A DNA stretch of 64,000 bases, from positions 3,410,001 to 3,474,000 of the forward strand of contig BRXU01000007.1 in assembly GCA_030267565.1 (NCBI GenBank). The letters are read 5' to 3'. Shown here piece after piece: positions 43,837 through 57,300 of this stretch (its first letter is position 1; every line of letters starts with the position of its first letter). The position numbers and the translations under genes were made by a program. The notes under the pieces were generated by a model. It was not told the origin of the DNA. It saw only the letters and a list, made by a program, of their open reading frames with translations, and made no database searches. This DNA is from Pleodorina starrii. Taxonomy: Eukaryota; Chlorophyta; Chlorophyceae; Chlamydomonadales; Volvocaceae.

Positions 43837-45105
43837 ATGGCACGGCCCAGTAGGAGCGCGGCGCCCCGTGCTGTCACGGCTTTGCTGCTGGCGTCAACCG
43901 TAATGCTGATGCTGCTGCTGGCACCTGCTGCCGCCGGTGAGCAGCTCGATCGGTCCGGTTGGCGTTACACGTAGTCAGGGATCGAGGCCAGTCATCACTC
44001 TTCTTTCCTTTCCCAGCCCACTGCCACATGGCGTTTAGTAAATTGTGATAAGGTTTGGTCGGTTCGGTAAAGGATGTAGCATGCAGCAAGAAGACACGTG
44101 GATGGGCAGCGAGGAACACACACGAATATACAACGTCAGCTTTTGATGTGCAGTGCCATGGATAGGAGGCATACGTTTCTAGGCTGTGCTTGTATATCAC
44201 GACCGCATACATAGTTTCAGAAATGGCTTGATTGCGCTTGGCTACGTACGCACTTACATACCGCGCCATGTGTGCACCGCGGTCTTCCCCCTCCTGCCTG
44301 TGCCACGCCAGGCTGTGTTGACAGCGCCGAGGCCCTGAGCAGACACAACGCGTACCGTGCGCGCCACGGCGCCCCTGCCCTACAGTGGTGTGATCGTTTG
44401 GCCAATGACGCGCTGGTACGTGCAGCATGTGCCAGGCATGCCCCCCATAGCATGCATGTAGCATGTGCGTGCCGCCATCTATCATACCGTACTTCTAACG
44501 ATCGATTACATGCGATCGAGCTTATATGCGATCGAGCTTAAGTAATTATTTGCGAGACCAAAAAAACTTAAATTTGGATATGAAAACTCTAGTGGCTTGC
44601 GAGGCTTCGGCTCGTCAGAGTTTTCCTAGACACATACACCATGTTAGTATGTGCACTACGTATGATGATCAATCCATGTGGTTATCTCCCGTATCGTGCG
44701 GCCCATAGTAGTGACACCTACCCATATCCTACCCTCAACATGTATGTGTGTTTGCAGGCCTGGGCTAGGAACCTGGCGTCCCAAGGATGCGCGCTGGAAC
44801 ACGGTGGTAGCGGCAATGCTGGCCAGAACCTGTATGCCGTGTGGGGCAACACCGACATGAGCTGTGTGAGCGCGACTGACTCCTGGTACGACGAGGTTTC
44901 TCAGTACAGGTTCACAAGAAGGCCCTGGACCGACAATCGGCCCAACTTCTACAATATTGGGCACTTCACCCAGCTGGTGTGGAAGAGCAGCACAAAGCTG
45001 GGATGCGGCGCCGCCAAGGGGCGCAACTGCTACGTGGTTGCCTGCCATTACTCGCCGGCCGGCAACATGATTGGTGACTCGAGCTTTTACAACAATGTGT
45101 CATGA
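43837..45105 (+). CDS. CAP2: secreted CAP/SCP/PR-1 domain protein
   Basis: Exons 43837-43936, 44312-44415 and 44758-45105 predict 183 residues, the same length as CAP1. Visible differences are few: Ala for Asp in HGAPALQW, Asn for Ser in RLANDAL, Arg for Ser in SQYRFTRR and Val for Ala in PRAVTALL. The GHFTQLVW signature, the WYDEV glutamate and the GQNL substitution are the same, so the Gln is fixed in both copies. Intron 2 lacks the TRIM. A TGTAA is at 45348-45352, again just behind a G-run/C-run hairpin. It forms a pair with C3, as CAP1 does with copy B. Confidence 0.9.
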
Positions 45106-47305
45106 AGCAGTGATAGTGTACGGTCTTTCCGACTACAACCTAGCCCCTGGCGCCCGTAATAATAATGTAGGTCGCTGTGTTGGGTAGGTGTTGATTGGGA
45201 GATAAACGGTGCCGGGTGGTTAGTTTAGTTGATGCGACAATGGAATGGCATCAATGCATCCCATGTGCGTGTCAGACGCATTGGGCCCGGCTGGGGGTAG
45301 GGGCCTAGGGGGGCTGCCACCCCCCTCCCCCAGACCCCCTCCCTACCTGTAACGTACGGCAAAGGCACTAGTTGACATTTCCGGGCATCTCCCAGACGTT
45401 ACACTCCCCCTCTGGAGGGAATTTCCTGGGACCGGTTTTAGCCCCTCATTCACCACCAATCATCATCAAATGCGCCAGGCCTGCCTCAAGTTTCAAAGCG
45501 AGGGCCTTTGCTGACGTCTGTCAGGATCAAACCCTATCAGGATCAAACCCACGACCACAGCTTTTACCGTGATACCCCGCATAGAGCACGTTCAAGTTTT
45601 GATACCATTGTAACGTATGGCAAAGGCACTTGTTGACATTCCGGTATATCTCAGATACTCCTCCCTGCTGGTGTAACACGGCGGTTGCAATACCGTACAG
45701 TTGCTACAGTGTTCGGGCAATTGCAGTGTCCGGGCACCCAGAATGCAGTGTCCGGGCATTGCAGTGTCCGGGCACTTGGAAGTGCGTGCAGTATTACAAT
45801 GAAACTGATCAGAGATCCGAAAATTGCAGCGTGCAGCCATTCACATTTCGCATTATTAGGTACACCGTTACAAGGGTGCGTCAGATCGTTATACGCTATG
45901 ATTGGAAGAGAAGAGGTCGATCGGCGATCTCGGTCTCTCAACGTTCATGGCATCCGATTACTCCTCTCAGGGTCCGGGAGAGGGGGGAGGGGTACCGAGC
46001 CATGCTCAGCACGAATAACCTCACTTGTGTTACACCTTACCAATATAACCTTGCAAAGAACCTCAGCACCGTTCCGCAGTGGTTAGATAGTTCCGTCCCT
46101 GGTTTAACGGTCCGGCCTTCCCCGCCCAAGGCCCAACCCCGCCCAACCCCGCCGCGTGCCATCATCAAGTTAACATGAGAAGTCTAAAGCCGTTGCGAGT
46201 TATGACGTGATGGTCGATCGTGTGTCGCCAATAGACATGCATATGACCGCCGTACATAGAGCAGGCTGAGGTGCAAACAAGCAGAGCTGAATTATTTGCG
46301 AGGGTCGGATATATAGGGCGCCCTGAAACAATGGCATTCAACTTCCAAATTAGATTCACTGCGTGCTTAGGACCCAGCGAGGTCGCTAGGATGTGTCAAA
46401 TCGTTATACGCGCAGCCGTACAGTAAGACCACCCTACATTACGGCTAGCAACCGATCTGCTGGACCTCGGTTCCCCTTGTAGCTTGGCAAATAAATACGG
46501 GCTAATAACCAATGAGACGAGATGACTGATGATGAGTCCATTGCAAGCAATGTACGTTCGGTGTGGGACCCGCGCGCTCACTACGGGTAGGAGGCCGTGC
46601 ACGTGGCCAGGCATAAATTGGTCTCTCGCTGTTGATCCCCATGACGTGGTCACATGATGGGTGCAAATTGACTGCTTGTACGACACGTGTTACAGTCAGG
46701 CACGCGCAATGAGACTCTCTTGGTTGCCTGCGCTCGCTGTACGCAGCAGCTTCCCCATTTATATTAAGGTACACGGTGAACCATACACCGTTAACTCGCT
46801 CGGAACAAAGTCTACCCAACGAAACGCCACGCCCTGTAACATGAAGCACCCTTCGCCAGTTATAGCCCAGGGTGCCTCCAGATGCGGCCATACCCGGCTG
46901 TAAACATGTCCGACTATGAGTGAGTGATGATGTTTTAATGGAAGCCCAAACCATTTTTATTGCCTCGTTTTGTGCGGGCACGGTTTCGACACACATGCAT
47001 GGGCTTGGCGATAATAGTCAGCAGCGTGGTAGCAGGAAACGGGTGATCTGTGTTGTATCATGCCTTCACAGCTGAACAGGACCAATAGAAAAGTACCAAG
47101 GGAATACGAATGGTAGTAAATATTTCACCTCGGGTGAGCAAGCCAGTACAGGCCCGCCTACCCTGGACCTTAGCCGACTGGCATCGGGCCACGGGCGGGT
47201 GATTGCCAAGCATTCATTCCGCACCCCTTATAGGGGCTTGTTTCCCACGATACCACATCAGTTGATGGCCCTCATACCATCTTCAAGGATAGTAACATGC
47301 GTTTT
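45106..47305. other. CAP2 3' flank and spacer before copy D
   Basis: The first 550 bp match the CAP1 flank. At about 45718-45785 the 13-mer CAGTGTCCGGGCA recurs in near-tandem. From about 46050 to 47150 I recognise nothing; an antisense open frame at 46502-46996 has no features. Near 47200 a piece resembling intron 1 of the lectin genes (CATTCATTCCGCACCCCTT) sits out of context, then C-type upstream sequence begins. This suggests a patchwork of past rearrangements. Confidence 0.5.
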
Positions 47306-47693
47306 AAACTGGAAGTCGAGTTCGCGGCCCGCAATCCGCTTTCATCTGCTCGCCTGTCGCATCTGTGACGGCCGTCAATGTGGATCGCCCCGAGACGTCG
47401 GCCCCCTGCGACAAGCGCGCAAGGCGTCGTGCAACCCATCATAGTCACGAACCGCCATAAGTAGTGTCTTCCATACTGTCCATAGACAACTGCGCCTTCG
47501 GTACAGATTCCCTAACTAGTTACTTGCTAGTAAGCACGTACAAGTACTTTGGGAAAGCATCTAGCGGCCCAGCGCCCTAGCTACCTACCTAGTGATACAC
47601 ATCGAACCGAGTTCAAGGGCTCACGAGCGACGGGTCGTGGCGGCAACTGCAACAATCGACGTTAGGCGGGTTCTATTCGTGGGGCTGTGATAG
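47306..47693 (+). promoter_or_regulatory. Conserved 5' cassette of copy D
   Basis: The core is at 47356-47376 and equals the simple form GTCGCATCTGTGACGGCCGTC. It continues into CAATGTGGATCGCC as in the CAP genes, so it mixes CAP-type and lectin-type features. Confidence 0.65.
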
Positions 47694-49999
47694 ATGGCAC
47701 GCCCCAGTAGGAGCGCGGCATCCCGTGCTGCCACGGCCCTGCTGCTGGCGTCAACCGTAATGCTACTGCTGCTGGCACCCGCCGGTGAGCAGCTCGATCG
47801 GTTCGGTTGGTGTTACACATAGTCAGGGATCGAGGCCAGACCTTTAACCATTCTTTCCTTTCCCAGCCCGCTGCCACATGGCGTTCAGTAAATAGTGATA
47901 CGGGTTGGTTCGGTTAAGGATTGTGACTGGCTGGAAGCCCTCATTGCGGAATGGCCTCGGGCCAGCAGGGGTGATGGCCATTCATTCCGCACCCCTTGTA
48001 GAGGCTTGCCTGCTGTAATATTCCTGCAACAAACAAGCTTCCCACCAGACCCTGGTACCCAAATAAACCCGCAGAGGGGTTCATTCCAGCGGCCAGAATG
48101 CAAATCCTCATCGCAAAAATACACCCATACCCGGGCCCTCGAATCATCGCCCCCGTCCTTTGCCCCCGTGTACCCAGGCGCCGCCCCGCTGCCGCCTTCA
48201 CCCGCGCCGCCGTCGCCTCCCCCGCCCTCACCCTTCCCGCCGCCGCCTTCACCCGCGCCACCGTCGCCTCCCCCACCTTCCCCATCCCCGCCGTCGCCTT
48301 CCCCACCTTACCCATCCCCGCCGTCGCCTCCCCCACCTTCCCCATCCCCGCCGTCGCCTCCCCCACCTTCCCCATCCCCGCCGTCGCCTTCCCCGTCGCC
48401 TCCCCCACCTTCCCCATCCCCGCCGTCGCCTTCCCCACCTTTCCCATCCCCGCCCCCACCACAGCCACCTTCTCCTTCCCCGCCGCCGCCATCGCCTCCC
48501 CTTCCACCGTCGCCGCCTACACCATCACCGCCCCCTCCCTCGCCGCAGCCGCCCAGCCCGCCGTCTCCAAAGCCGCCTCGGCCACCATCGCCGCCACCCT
48601 CACCGCGGCCACCGTCCCCACGACCACAATCGCCGCGGCCCCCATCACCCCGGCCTCATTCCCCTGCTCCTCGATCCCCTCGGCCGCCGTCGCCCCGCCC
48701 GCCGTCGCCCCGCCCGCCGTCGCCTCGCCCCCCGTCGCCTCGCCCTCCAACAGCCCGCCCACCATCGCCCCGCCCGCCGTCGTCTCGCCCCCCGTCGCCT
48801 CGCCCCCTGTCGCCGCGCCCGCCGTCGCCGCGGCCCCGGTCGCCCTCTCCTCGGCCGCCCCGCCCCCTTCCACCATCCCCTCGGACGCCAAGGCGCTCGC
48901 CGCCGTCACCCGCTCCACCGTCGCTGCCCCCTCCAAGCCGCCCTCCTCCGCGGCGGCGAGCGCCACCACCCCAGGTGAGAGAATCTTGACCGGAAGCGCC
49001 GGCATACTTGAAGAGGTTTTCCTAGCTCCTTATTGTCGGCGTTTTGCTGATCTTTCCGCTCTAACAGTCAACGCTTCGTAGGCATTCCGGCTGCCACCCA
49101 GGGCTTGGTGCCCTGGTGAAACAGCAGAAAGGGTTCATTACACATTCACACACACCCGTCCCTACCCAATAAAATAATGCCCATATCAGGTGCGGAGGAG
49201 CCCCCCGCCACCGTCTCCTGTCCGGCGACCTCCTCCACCGCCGCTCAGTGAGTTTTCAAAGATAGCAGGTTGTCGGTACCTACTGGGTTCTGCGGCGGCT
49301 GGTCGGTTGTAATCTGCTCATTGCTTGATTCGGGCTTGCAGCAACCTGGCAAATACCGACATGAATGCACCCTAATAATACCCGGCCGGCTCCCTTTAAA
49401 ACGTAGTATCCGCCGCCCTTTCCGCCCCGCCCGCAGTCAAGAAGATCAAATCAGACAAGTACGTCTACATGTTCTCCAACCAGAAATACACCTACAGCCA
49501 GGCGGCCGGCTTCTGCCGCGGCCAGGGATATGCCCTGGTGCCGTACACAAGCAGGGCGCACGCAGGTACGCACATACAGTAGTGGCTGGATGGCGGGGAA
49601 GAGAGGGCTCGGCCTGTCTAGCCCCACCTCATGTACCGGTAGTGGCTCAGCACGCAGAGCACAACAGCAGCAGGGCCAAGCACAAAGAAGTATGCCATAG
49701 CAGTCCCCGTCCCTGCATGCGTTTACCCGCGCCAGCGCGGCAAGGTACAGATGTACCGTCTCATACCCTTCCTCTATCCTTTTCTACCTTTCCTCTACCT
49801 CCACATCACGCTCTCCCCCTGCTGTTTCCCCGCAGATGCCATTGACGCTCTGTGCGTTAACAGCGGCGTTGGTTGTTGGGTGTTCGGCCGGACGCTTGGA
49901 GGCTTCTGCGCCTACGTCGACCCCGCCGGTAACGGCACTCCATTCGCGCGGTCCTGCACCGAGAGTCAGTACGCACTCTGCTACGACAGGGCCCCGTAA
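47694..49999 (+). CDS. Copy D: secreted proline-rich protein with C-type-lectin-like domain
   Basis: Exons 47694-47784, 48178-48974, 49190-49247, 49437-49565 and 49836-49999 predict 412 residues. The proline-rich exon has 265 codons and contains an irregular unit (FPVASPTF in another frame, near 48385) that breaks the 30-bp rhythm. In the lectin module Ile of YVYIF is Met. The rest follows C1 closely, including [10 protein letters not shown], but with TLGGFC where C1 has TRGGFC. A TGTAA is at 50644-50648. Confidence 0.82.
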
Positions 50000-51464
50000 G
50001 CGAGCATGACATGTACTATCTACAGCGCATATTGCTTGCTTGCCTATTGCCAGAATGGATTGGCACGAAGCAATTGATGATGACCGATGCGTTGACAGCA
50101 GCCCGCCATCAGCAGGCAGGCATGTGTTGCGCTGCACTACGGTAATTCTGTGCGTGATCGCTTTGCGTGCGGTGGTTACGAGGGCCAGCGCGGATCATCC
50201 CCAGCGACCTAGCATATGTTCCCAACTGTCCTCCTTGGTCGGCTGCGGTACCTCACAAGCTGCTAAGGCTTTGCATGCAGCATGCCAAACACGCACGTAC
50301 CTGGCTTTCACGCGGCCACCGAAGCGCTCGCCCATATTTCAGTTGCTGGGACGGCGGGCTCGGTGATGGAATGACGGAAGGCGGGCGGCTGTGATTGGCT
50401 GTGACCGATGAACCACTCGTGATACGACAGAATTTGGTGGCCATGAAAAATTCATTCGTGATACGGGAACGAAGCTGAAGTGGCGATTTGTAGTGCCCAC
50501 TGCCGTGGGTGATGAGTGTCGAGGCAGGCCTTGTGGTGCACCATGCGAATTGAAGGGCTTCGTTGATAGATGGCCGTGTGCTCTTCGTCATTGCTGATGA
50601 GGGGTATTTGCAGTTTTATTTCCGCTGGGTGGGCGGAGGCACTTGTAACGGAGCTATCTTCGCTTGACTGCCTGTGATCGCCACGCCATTTACCGATCGT
50701 CGACTACGAAGAAATGATCAGCCCTATTATGATCAGCCCTATTACGGTACAACGGGGTCGCTCGTATCGACAGTACGCTCGAAGTACAGCAATAATAATT
50801 CAACAAACTATGTGAATGTAGGCTTTTGCGGATCAGCTCAACTAAAACCCTGTCTAAAAGTGTGACTGGGCCAATCGAGCGACTGCTGGGCTGGGAAGGG
50901 CGGGCGGGGATATATATGGCAGGCTTTCGGAAGTTTATTTCGACAACAGAGTGAATGAATTATTTTGAATATATTTAAATCTCGATAAGCAGCAGGAACG
51001 CTGCGTTTCCGGCGATCCTGGAGGAGGCTGGTTTGATGACGCGGCATCTATATATCCTGCTCACTGCAAACGTCCACGGAGCAGGTACATTTTGTTATAA
51101 TTTGGATACAATTAGCATCTTTTCCAATAAATGAATATGAAAAATTTCCAATGCCGCATGTTTGTCTTGTTGGGACAACTCGCTCGCTCGGAGAGCTTCA
51201 GCAGATTGCATGGCATCAACTGCCAGGACCGCCGGATAGGGCAGAGTGAACGTTGCCATCGCAGCAACGAAGTGGAAATAAAGGCGCATATATGTACAGC
51301 TTTGAAATTGCAGCTCTCCATTGGAAACTATACCGCCAACGAGAAATCCAAGCAACAAATCCGCGGGCGGGCACACGATCTTCGCTTTTTCTGTTTCCGA
51401 TGTCGCCACATCATTTGACGACCCTCACATCATGTTCAAAGGCTTGACCTAGTACGTGTGTTTT
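50000..51464. other. Spacer between copies D and E
   Basis: This is another C-type spacer, close to those at 33881 and 38182 with scattered substitutions and small indels. No gene is seen. Confidence 0.6.
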
Positions 51465-51883
51465 AAGCTGAACGGAAGTCGAGTTGGCGGCCCGCAATCC
51501 ATCCGCTATCACCTGCTCGCCTGTCGAGGCCTAACTGTCGCATCTGTGACGGCCGCCGTCGGCCGTCGAAATGGATCGCCCCGAGACGTCGGCGCCCTGC
51601 GACAAGCGCGGATGGCGTCGTGCAACCCATCATCGTCACGAACCGCCATAAGTAGTGTCTTCCATAAAGTCCATAGACAACTGCGCCTTCGGTACAGATT
51701 CCCAAACTGGTTACTTGTCAGTAAGCACGTGCAACTAATAACTTGGGAAAGCATCTAGCGGCCCAGCGCCCTACCTATCTAGTGATACACATCGAACCGA
51801 GTTCAAGGACTCACGAGCGACGGGTCGTGGCGGCGACTGCAACAATTGACGTTAGGTGGCTTCTATTCGTGGGGCTGTGATAG
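51465..51883 (+). promoter_or_regulatory. Conserved 5' cassette of copy E
   Basis: The core is at 51537-51567 in the expanded C-type form. The start codon 51884 follows GCTGTGATAG, as in C1. Confidence 0.65.
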
Positions 51884-54324
51884 ATGGCACGCCCCAGTAG
51901 GAGCGCGGCACCCCGTGCTGCCACGGCCCTGCTGCTGGCGTCAACCGTAATGCTGCTGCTGGCACCCGCCGGTGAGCAGCTCGATCTATCGGTTCGGTTG
52001 GTGTTACACATAGTCAGGGATCGAGGCCAGACCTTTAACCATTCTTTCCTTTCCCAGCCCGCTGCCACATGGCGTTCAGTAAATAGTGATACGGGTTGGT
52101 TCGGTTAAGGATTGTGACTGGCTGGAAGCCCTCATTGCGGAATGGCCTCGGGCCAGCAGGGGTGATGGCCATTCATTCCGCACCCCTTGTAGAGGCTTGC
52201 CTGCTGTAATATTCCTGCAACAAACAAGCTTCCCACCAGACCCTGGTACCCAAATAAACCCGCAGAGGGGTTCATTCCAGCGGCCAGAATGCAAATCCTC
52301 ATCGCAAAAATACACCCATACCCGGGCCCTCGAATCATCGCCCCCGTCCTTTGCCCCCGTGTACCCAGGCGCCGCCCCGCTGCCGCCTTCACCCGCGCCG
52401 CCGTCGCCTCCCCCGCCCTCATCCTTCCCGCCGCCGCCTTCACCCGCGCCACCGTCGCCTCCCCCACCTTCCCCATCCCCGCCGTCGCCTTCCCCACCTT
52501 CCCCATTACCGCCGTCACCGTCCCCACCTTCCCCATCCCCGCCATCGCCTCTCCCTCCTTCCCCATCCCCGCCATCGCCTCCCCCACCTTCTCCATCCCC
52601 GCCGTCGCCTCTCCCACCTTCTCCATCCCCGCCGTCGCCTTCCCCACCTTCCCCATCCCCGCCGTCGCCTTCCCCACCTTCCCCATTACCGCCGTCACCT
52701 TCCCCACCTTCACCGCCCCCACCACAGCCACCTTCTCCTTCCCCGCCGCCGCCATTTCCTCCCTCACCATCCTCGCCATCGCCCGCGCCACCATCGCCTC
52801 CCCTTCCACCGTCGCCGCCTACACCATCACCGCCCCCTCCCTCGCCGCAGCCGCCCAGCCCGCCGTCTCCAAAGCCGCCTCGGCCACCATCGCCGCCACC
52901 CTCACCGCGGCCACCGTCCCCACGGCCACAATCGCCGCGGCCCCCATCACCCCGGCCTCCTTCCCCTGCTCCTCAATCCCCTCGGCCGCCGTCGCCCCGC
53001 CCGCCGTCGCCCCGCCCGCCGTCGCCCCGCCCGCCGTCGCCTCGCCCTCCAACAGCCCGCCCACCATCGCCCCGCCCGCCGTCGTCTCGCCCCCCGTCGC
53101 CTCGCCCCCTGTCGCCGCGCCCGCCGTCGCCGCGGCCCCGGTCGCCCTCTCCTCGGCCGCCCCGCCCCCTTCCACCATCCCCTCGGACGCCAAGGCGCTC
53201 GCCGCCGTCACCCGCTCCACCGTCGCTGCCCCCTCCAAGCCGCCCTCCTCCGCGGCGGCGAGCGCCACCACCCCAGGTGAGAGAATCTTGACCGGAAGCG
53301 CCGGCATACTTGGAGAGGTTTTCCTAGCTCGTTATTGTCGGCGTTTTGCTGATCTTTCCGCTCTAACAGTCAACGCTTCGTAGGCATTCCGGCTGCCACC
53401 CAGGGCTTGGTGCCCTGGTGAAACAGCAGAAAGGGTTCATTACACATTCACACACACCCGTCCCTACCCGATAAAATAATGCCCACTATACTTATATATC
53501 AGGTGCGGAGGAGCCCCCCGCCTCCGTCTCCTGTCCGGCGACCTCCTCCACCGCCGCTCAGTGAGTGTTCAAAGATAGCAGGTTGTCGGTACCTACTGGG
53601 TTCTGCGGCGGCTGGTCGGTTGTTATCTGCTCATTGCTCGAGTCGGGCTTGCAGCAACCTGGCAAATACCGACATGAATGCATCCTGATAATACCCGGCC
53701 GGCTCCCTTCGAAACCGTAGTCTCCGCCGCCCTTTCCGCCCCGCCCGCAGTCAAGAAGGTCAAATCAGACAAGTACGTCTACATCTTCTCCAACCAGAAA
53801 TACACCTACAGCCAGGCGGCCGGCTTCTGCCGCGGCCAGGGATATGCCCTGGTGCCGTACACAAGCAGGGCGCACGCAGGTACGCACATACAGTAGTGGC
53901 TGGATGGTGGGGAAGAGAGGGCTCGGTCTGTCTAGCCCCACCTCATGTACCGGTAGTGGCTCAGCACGCAGAGCACAACAGCAGCAGGGCCAAGCACATC
54001 GAAGAATGCCATAGCAGTCCCCGTCCCTGCATGCGTTTACCCGCGCCAGCGCGGCAAGGTACAGATGTACCGTCTCATACCCTTCCTTTACCCTTCCTCT
54101 ATCCTTTTCTACCCTTCCTCTACCTCCAAATCACGATCTCCCCCTGCTGTTTCCCCGCAGATGCCATTGACGCTCTGTGCGTTAACAGCGGCGCTGGTTG
54201 TTGGGTGTTCGGCCGGACGCCTGGAGGCTTCTGCGCCTACGTCGACCCCGCCGGTAACGGCACTCCATTCGCGCGGTCCTGCACCGAGAGTCAGTACGCA
54301 CTCTGCTACGACAGGGCGCCGTAA
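51884..54324 (+). CDS. Copy E: secreted proline-rich protein with C-type-lectin-like domain
   Basis: Exons 51884-51971, 52369-53276, 53503-53560, 53751-53879 and 54161-54324 predict 448 residues. The leader is one Leu shorter than in C1. The proline-rich exon (302 codons) has the most varied repeat units, including [10 protein letters not shown] from CCATTACC variants. The lectin module has [13 protein letters not shown] and [15 protein letters not shown]. This is the last family member. Its 3' flank loses similarity to the other copies soon after the stop, around 54350, marking the right end of the array. Confidence 0.82.
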
Positions 54325-57300
54325 GCGAGCATGACATGTACTACAGCGCAGCTTGCTTGCTTGCTTGCCTATTGCCAAAACCGAATCAGCAGCGACCAGG
54401 CGATGTACGACCAGCCGACTACGGCTTGCTGAGGTGCGCTGATGCCTTGATCGAATGGCAGGATGGGATGGCAGTAGCAGCAGGGGCACGCAGGTGTCAG
54501 GGCCTAGCGGCGGCATGGCACATACCCTGCATTGACGTTCCGACCAAGGCATCCATCAGCAGATGCATGCTGGCGCGCGGCTGATGGCGTTCATGACTTG
54601 GTGTCCACGACTTGTCAGTTGTCATGCCGTCACCGGCTCACGACACAGGCACGTGTGCTACTCAGGCGATATGTCCTTGCTTGATACTGGTCCGGTGTTG
54701 TGCGCATTGGACAGCAGTGGGCCCGAACGTTGTCGTTCGTTTCATGCCGGCCCAAGGCGCGCACTTGTGCTCTCTTGGGACAACGTATGGTACCGACATT
54801 AGCAGTGCCAGGCTAGCGGCGGGAGTGGGATTCAGGCCATCAGGGTTTTACGTCAGGCCGTGATGCGATGGACCACACGTGATACGAACGAAGTGGACGT
54901 GAACCATTCGTGATACGATAAAGTGGCGGTTCGTAGCGATCAATCACAGCAGCAGGTACCGCACGCACTGGCATGCTTGGACATGGAGTTCTGGTAGATG
55001 AGTCGTGCGCGAGGTACTGATGAGCTACTGACCGGTGATGTCCTCGATGGGGGGGATTTGGGATTTACTTTGGGCGGGCGGATCGGGGAGCTGTCGAACG
55101 AAATCGATGAGACCAGACAATGCGATGGTAACAGAGCCTTCACGAAGCGTGCCTTCGCCTGATCACCACGCCGATCCGAAATAATGGAAAAACATCAGAT
55201 CTCTGCTGCCAGCTCCAGGGACGTCGGTTGGTTATCAGATTCAGGGGCGATCTCCCCATATAAGGTTGCCTTCATTCCACTCGATACGAAACACACATCC
55301 AGCGATATCGACCTGCCTTACCCGCCATACATACAAGAGACCGACAGCATCATTTGTGTGCCGTGTACCTCTTAGGAAACCGCCCGCGCCCGGGCGATCG
55401 GTAGAGTAACGTCGTGCGCACTCCGTCCATACTACGACGTGTTGTCGTCCGTACCTCAACCGCCTGGCCAGCGAGCCCGCCCAGCACCTATCGGAACGCG
55501 GGGAGTATCCCTCTACCACCAAGTCTCAGGATTGCCTTAGAGCTCATATGTAGGGAATGCTTGGGCCTACCTCGCGTGGGATGTGTCGCAAGCTCGCAAC
55601 TACTGCACGCACCCTTTCCTCCTGCGTGCGGCACCCTGTACCGATGGTCCTCCGCCATATTGCAGCCGACCAAAATTGCCGCCCATCTGGCGCTAGCCCC
55701 TACGGCAGGTAATGCGACAAGAGGCGGCCCCCTCGAAGCCGCTCCTCGGCGGGATGCTCCTAGGAGGCTGTCCTGGGGCGTCACACGAGGAGCTTGTTTG
55801 GAGGAAACCCCCAGGGGCTGGGCTCTTACTTGGTTTGTGACAACGCGATTTCGTACGCTGAGCAGCGCCAGGACACGTCTGCTCGCTGGCTTCAGGTCGA
55901 TCGCAGGGTGCCACGAGGTCGGCTTATTAGCAAGGTACCGGAGAGCTGTGTCAAACATGTGACCCGGCTACAGGCTTCGTGACGCTCGCGCGGGCTGTAC
56001 ACGTGGCGCGATAGTCGATGATGTCGTTTGAGGGATGTTTCGGAAGAGCTGTCGCGCATTCGCGAACGACGAGCGAAGATCGTACAGGGGCCCGGCTGTA
56101 CGTCGCCTCGCGCGCGCGCTGTTCAGACTCCGCCTGCCCTGGCTGTCCTGTACTGCTTGCGCGACGGTCATGGATAGTAAACGTGTCGCTTGCGCCTCTT
56201 AGTCTCAAGTGTAGCAAGCAATTTGGCTGGAACCACTTCCATCGTCACAGTCCGGACAGCTGCACCGCAAGCAAAGCCCTTCTCCTTTGGCACGAATTAC
56301 CACAAAATCCTAGCTTCGCACAAACCTGAATCTTTAATTTTGTGTCTCAATAAATTATGTCAGGAAAGTAGCTTACAGTATTTCGTCTGTGCCGTCGATT
56401 CATTTCGGTTCGTTCTCGTCAGCGTCCGTTCGACTGTGTTTCATGTCGACTCCCCTTTGATATCGCAGTCCCAAAGGATATCGCAGTTTTGTAGCAATAT
56501 TCGATTACTGAAACCCATGAACATCCTCGCGCTCTCTGACGGGGCTAGCTCTAGCAGTTGGTGACACTCGTTACAGCGGCATGTTACAGCTGCATCATAC
56601 TGCACTAACTGCGTTATCGATGGTTTTTGTGTGGTCAAAGTACGTGTCGTGGAATGCCGCAGTGTCCGCCCTCGTGGCTTTAGGCGCAGAAGGCAACACG
56701 TCGACAAGGTGGACGTATCTTCCGGTCGGCGAAGCGCATCCTTCTCGCAATCAAAATTATGCAATAAACGTCAGGTACCTTGCATTGTAGCGCGTTATTC
56801 ATAAACCGGCTAGTTTGTGCACTGTACACCGTCGTAACTATGTATGCGAGACCGATTTGTGCAGGAAGACCCATTTACCTGAAGCCTTCTTACTGTCATT
56901 ATGCATAACGAAAGAGTTGCTGGGGCTTGAACTGCAGGCAACGCTCTACCGCATCCGTACCGTACCAAATCCACCTCTAAGCCCGAACGTTCTTCTGAAC
57001 CGCGCTTTAGCACATTCCCTTCCCTACACAACTTCTATTGTCGATGCAAATATGTCATTTCCAGAACTGCCGAACTCTTGCAGTCAGGATTGCGGCATCA
57101 TATAAGCGGCAAGTCGAGCTTCCCCGAACGAGGACGGCGGGGACGGCTCACTGGCAAACCTCCACGAGAGCATCATTCGTAGTGGACGTGTCTGTGACGT
57201 TATAAACAAGTTGCGCTCTGCGGGTGAGCTTCCTCCAAGTCCCACTCCGTTTGTGAATTGTAATAGTGTTTGCGGTCACCACTTGTCAAAAAATAAAGGT

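Noticed and set aside
46502..46996. 164-codon antisense ORF between CAP2 and copy D
   Set aside because: No domain, signal peptide or splice pattern is seen, and it is not present in the paralogous interval.
55488..55962. Overlapping ORFs of 156-182 codons on both strands
   Set aside because: They are mutually antisense, have no recognisable motif, and their composition matches the surrounding DNA.
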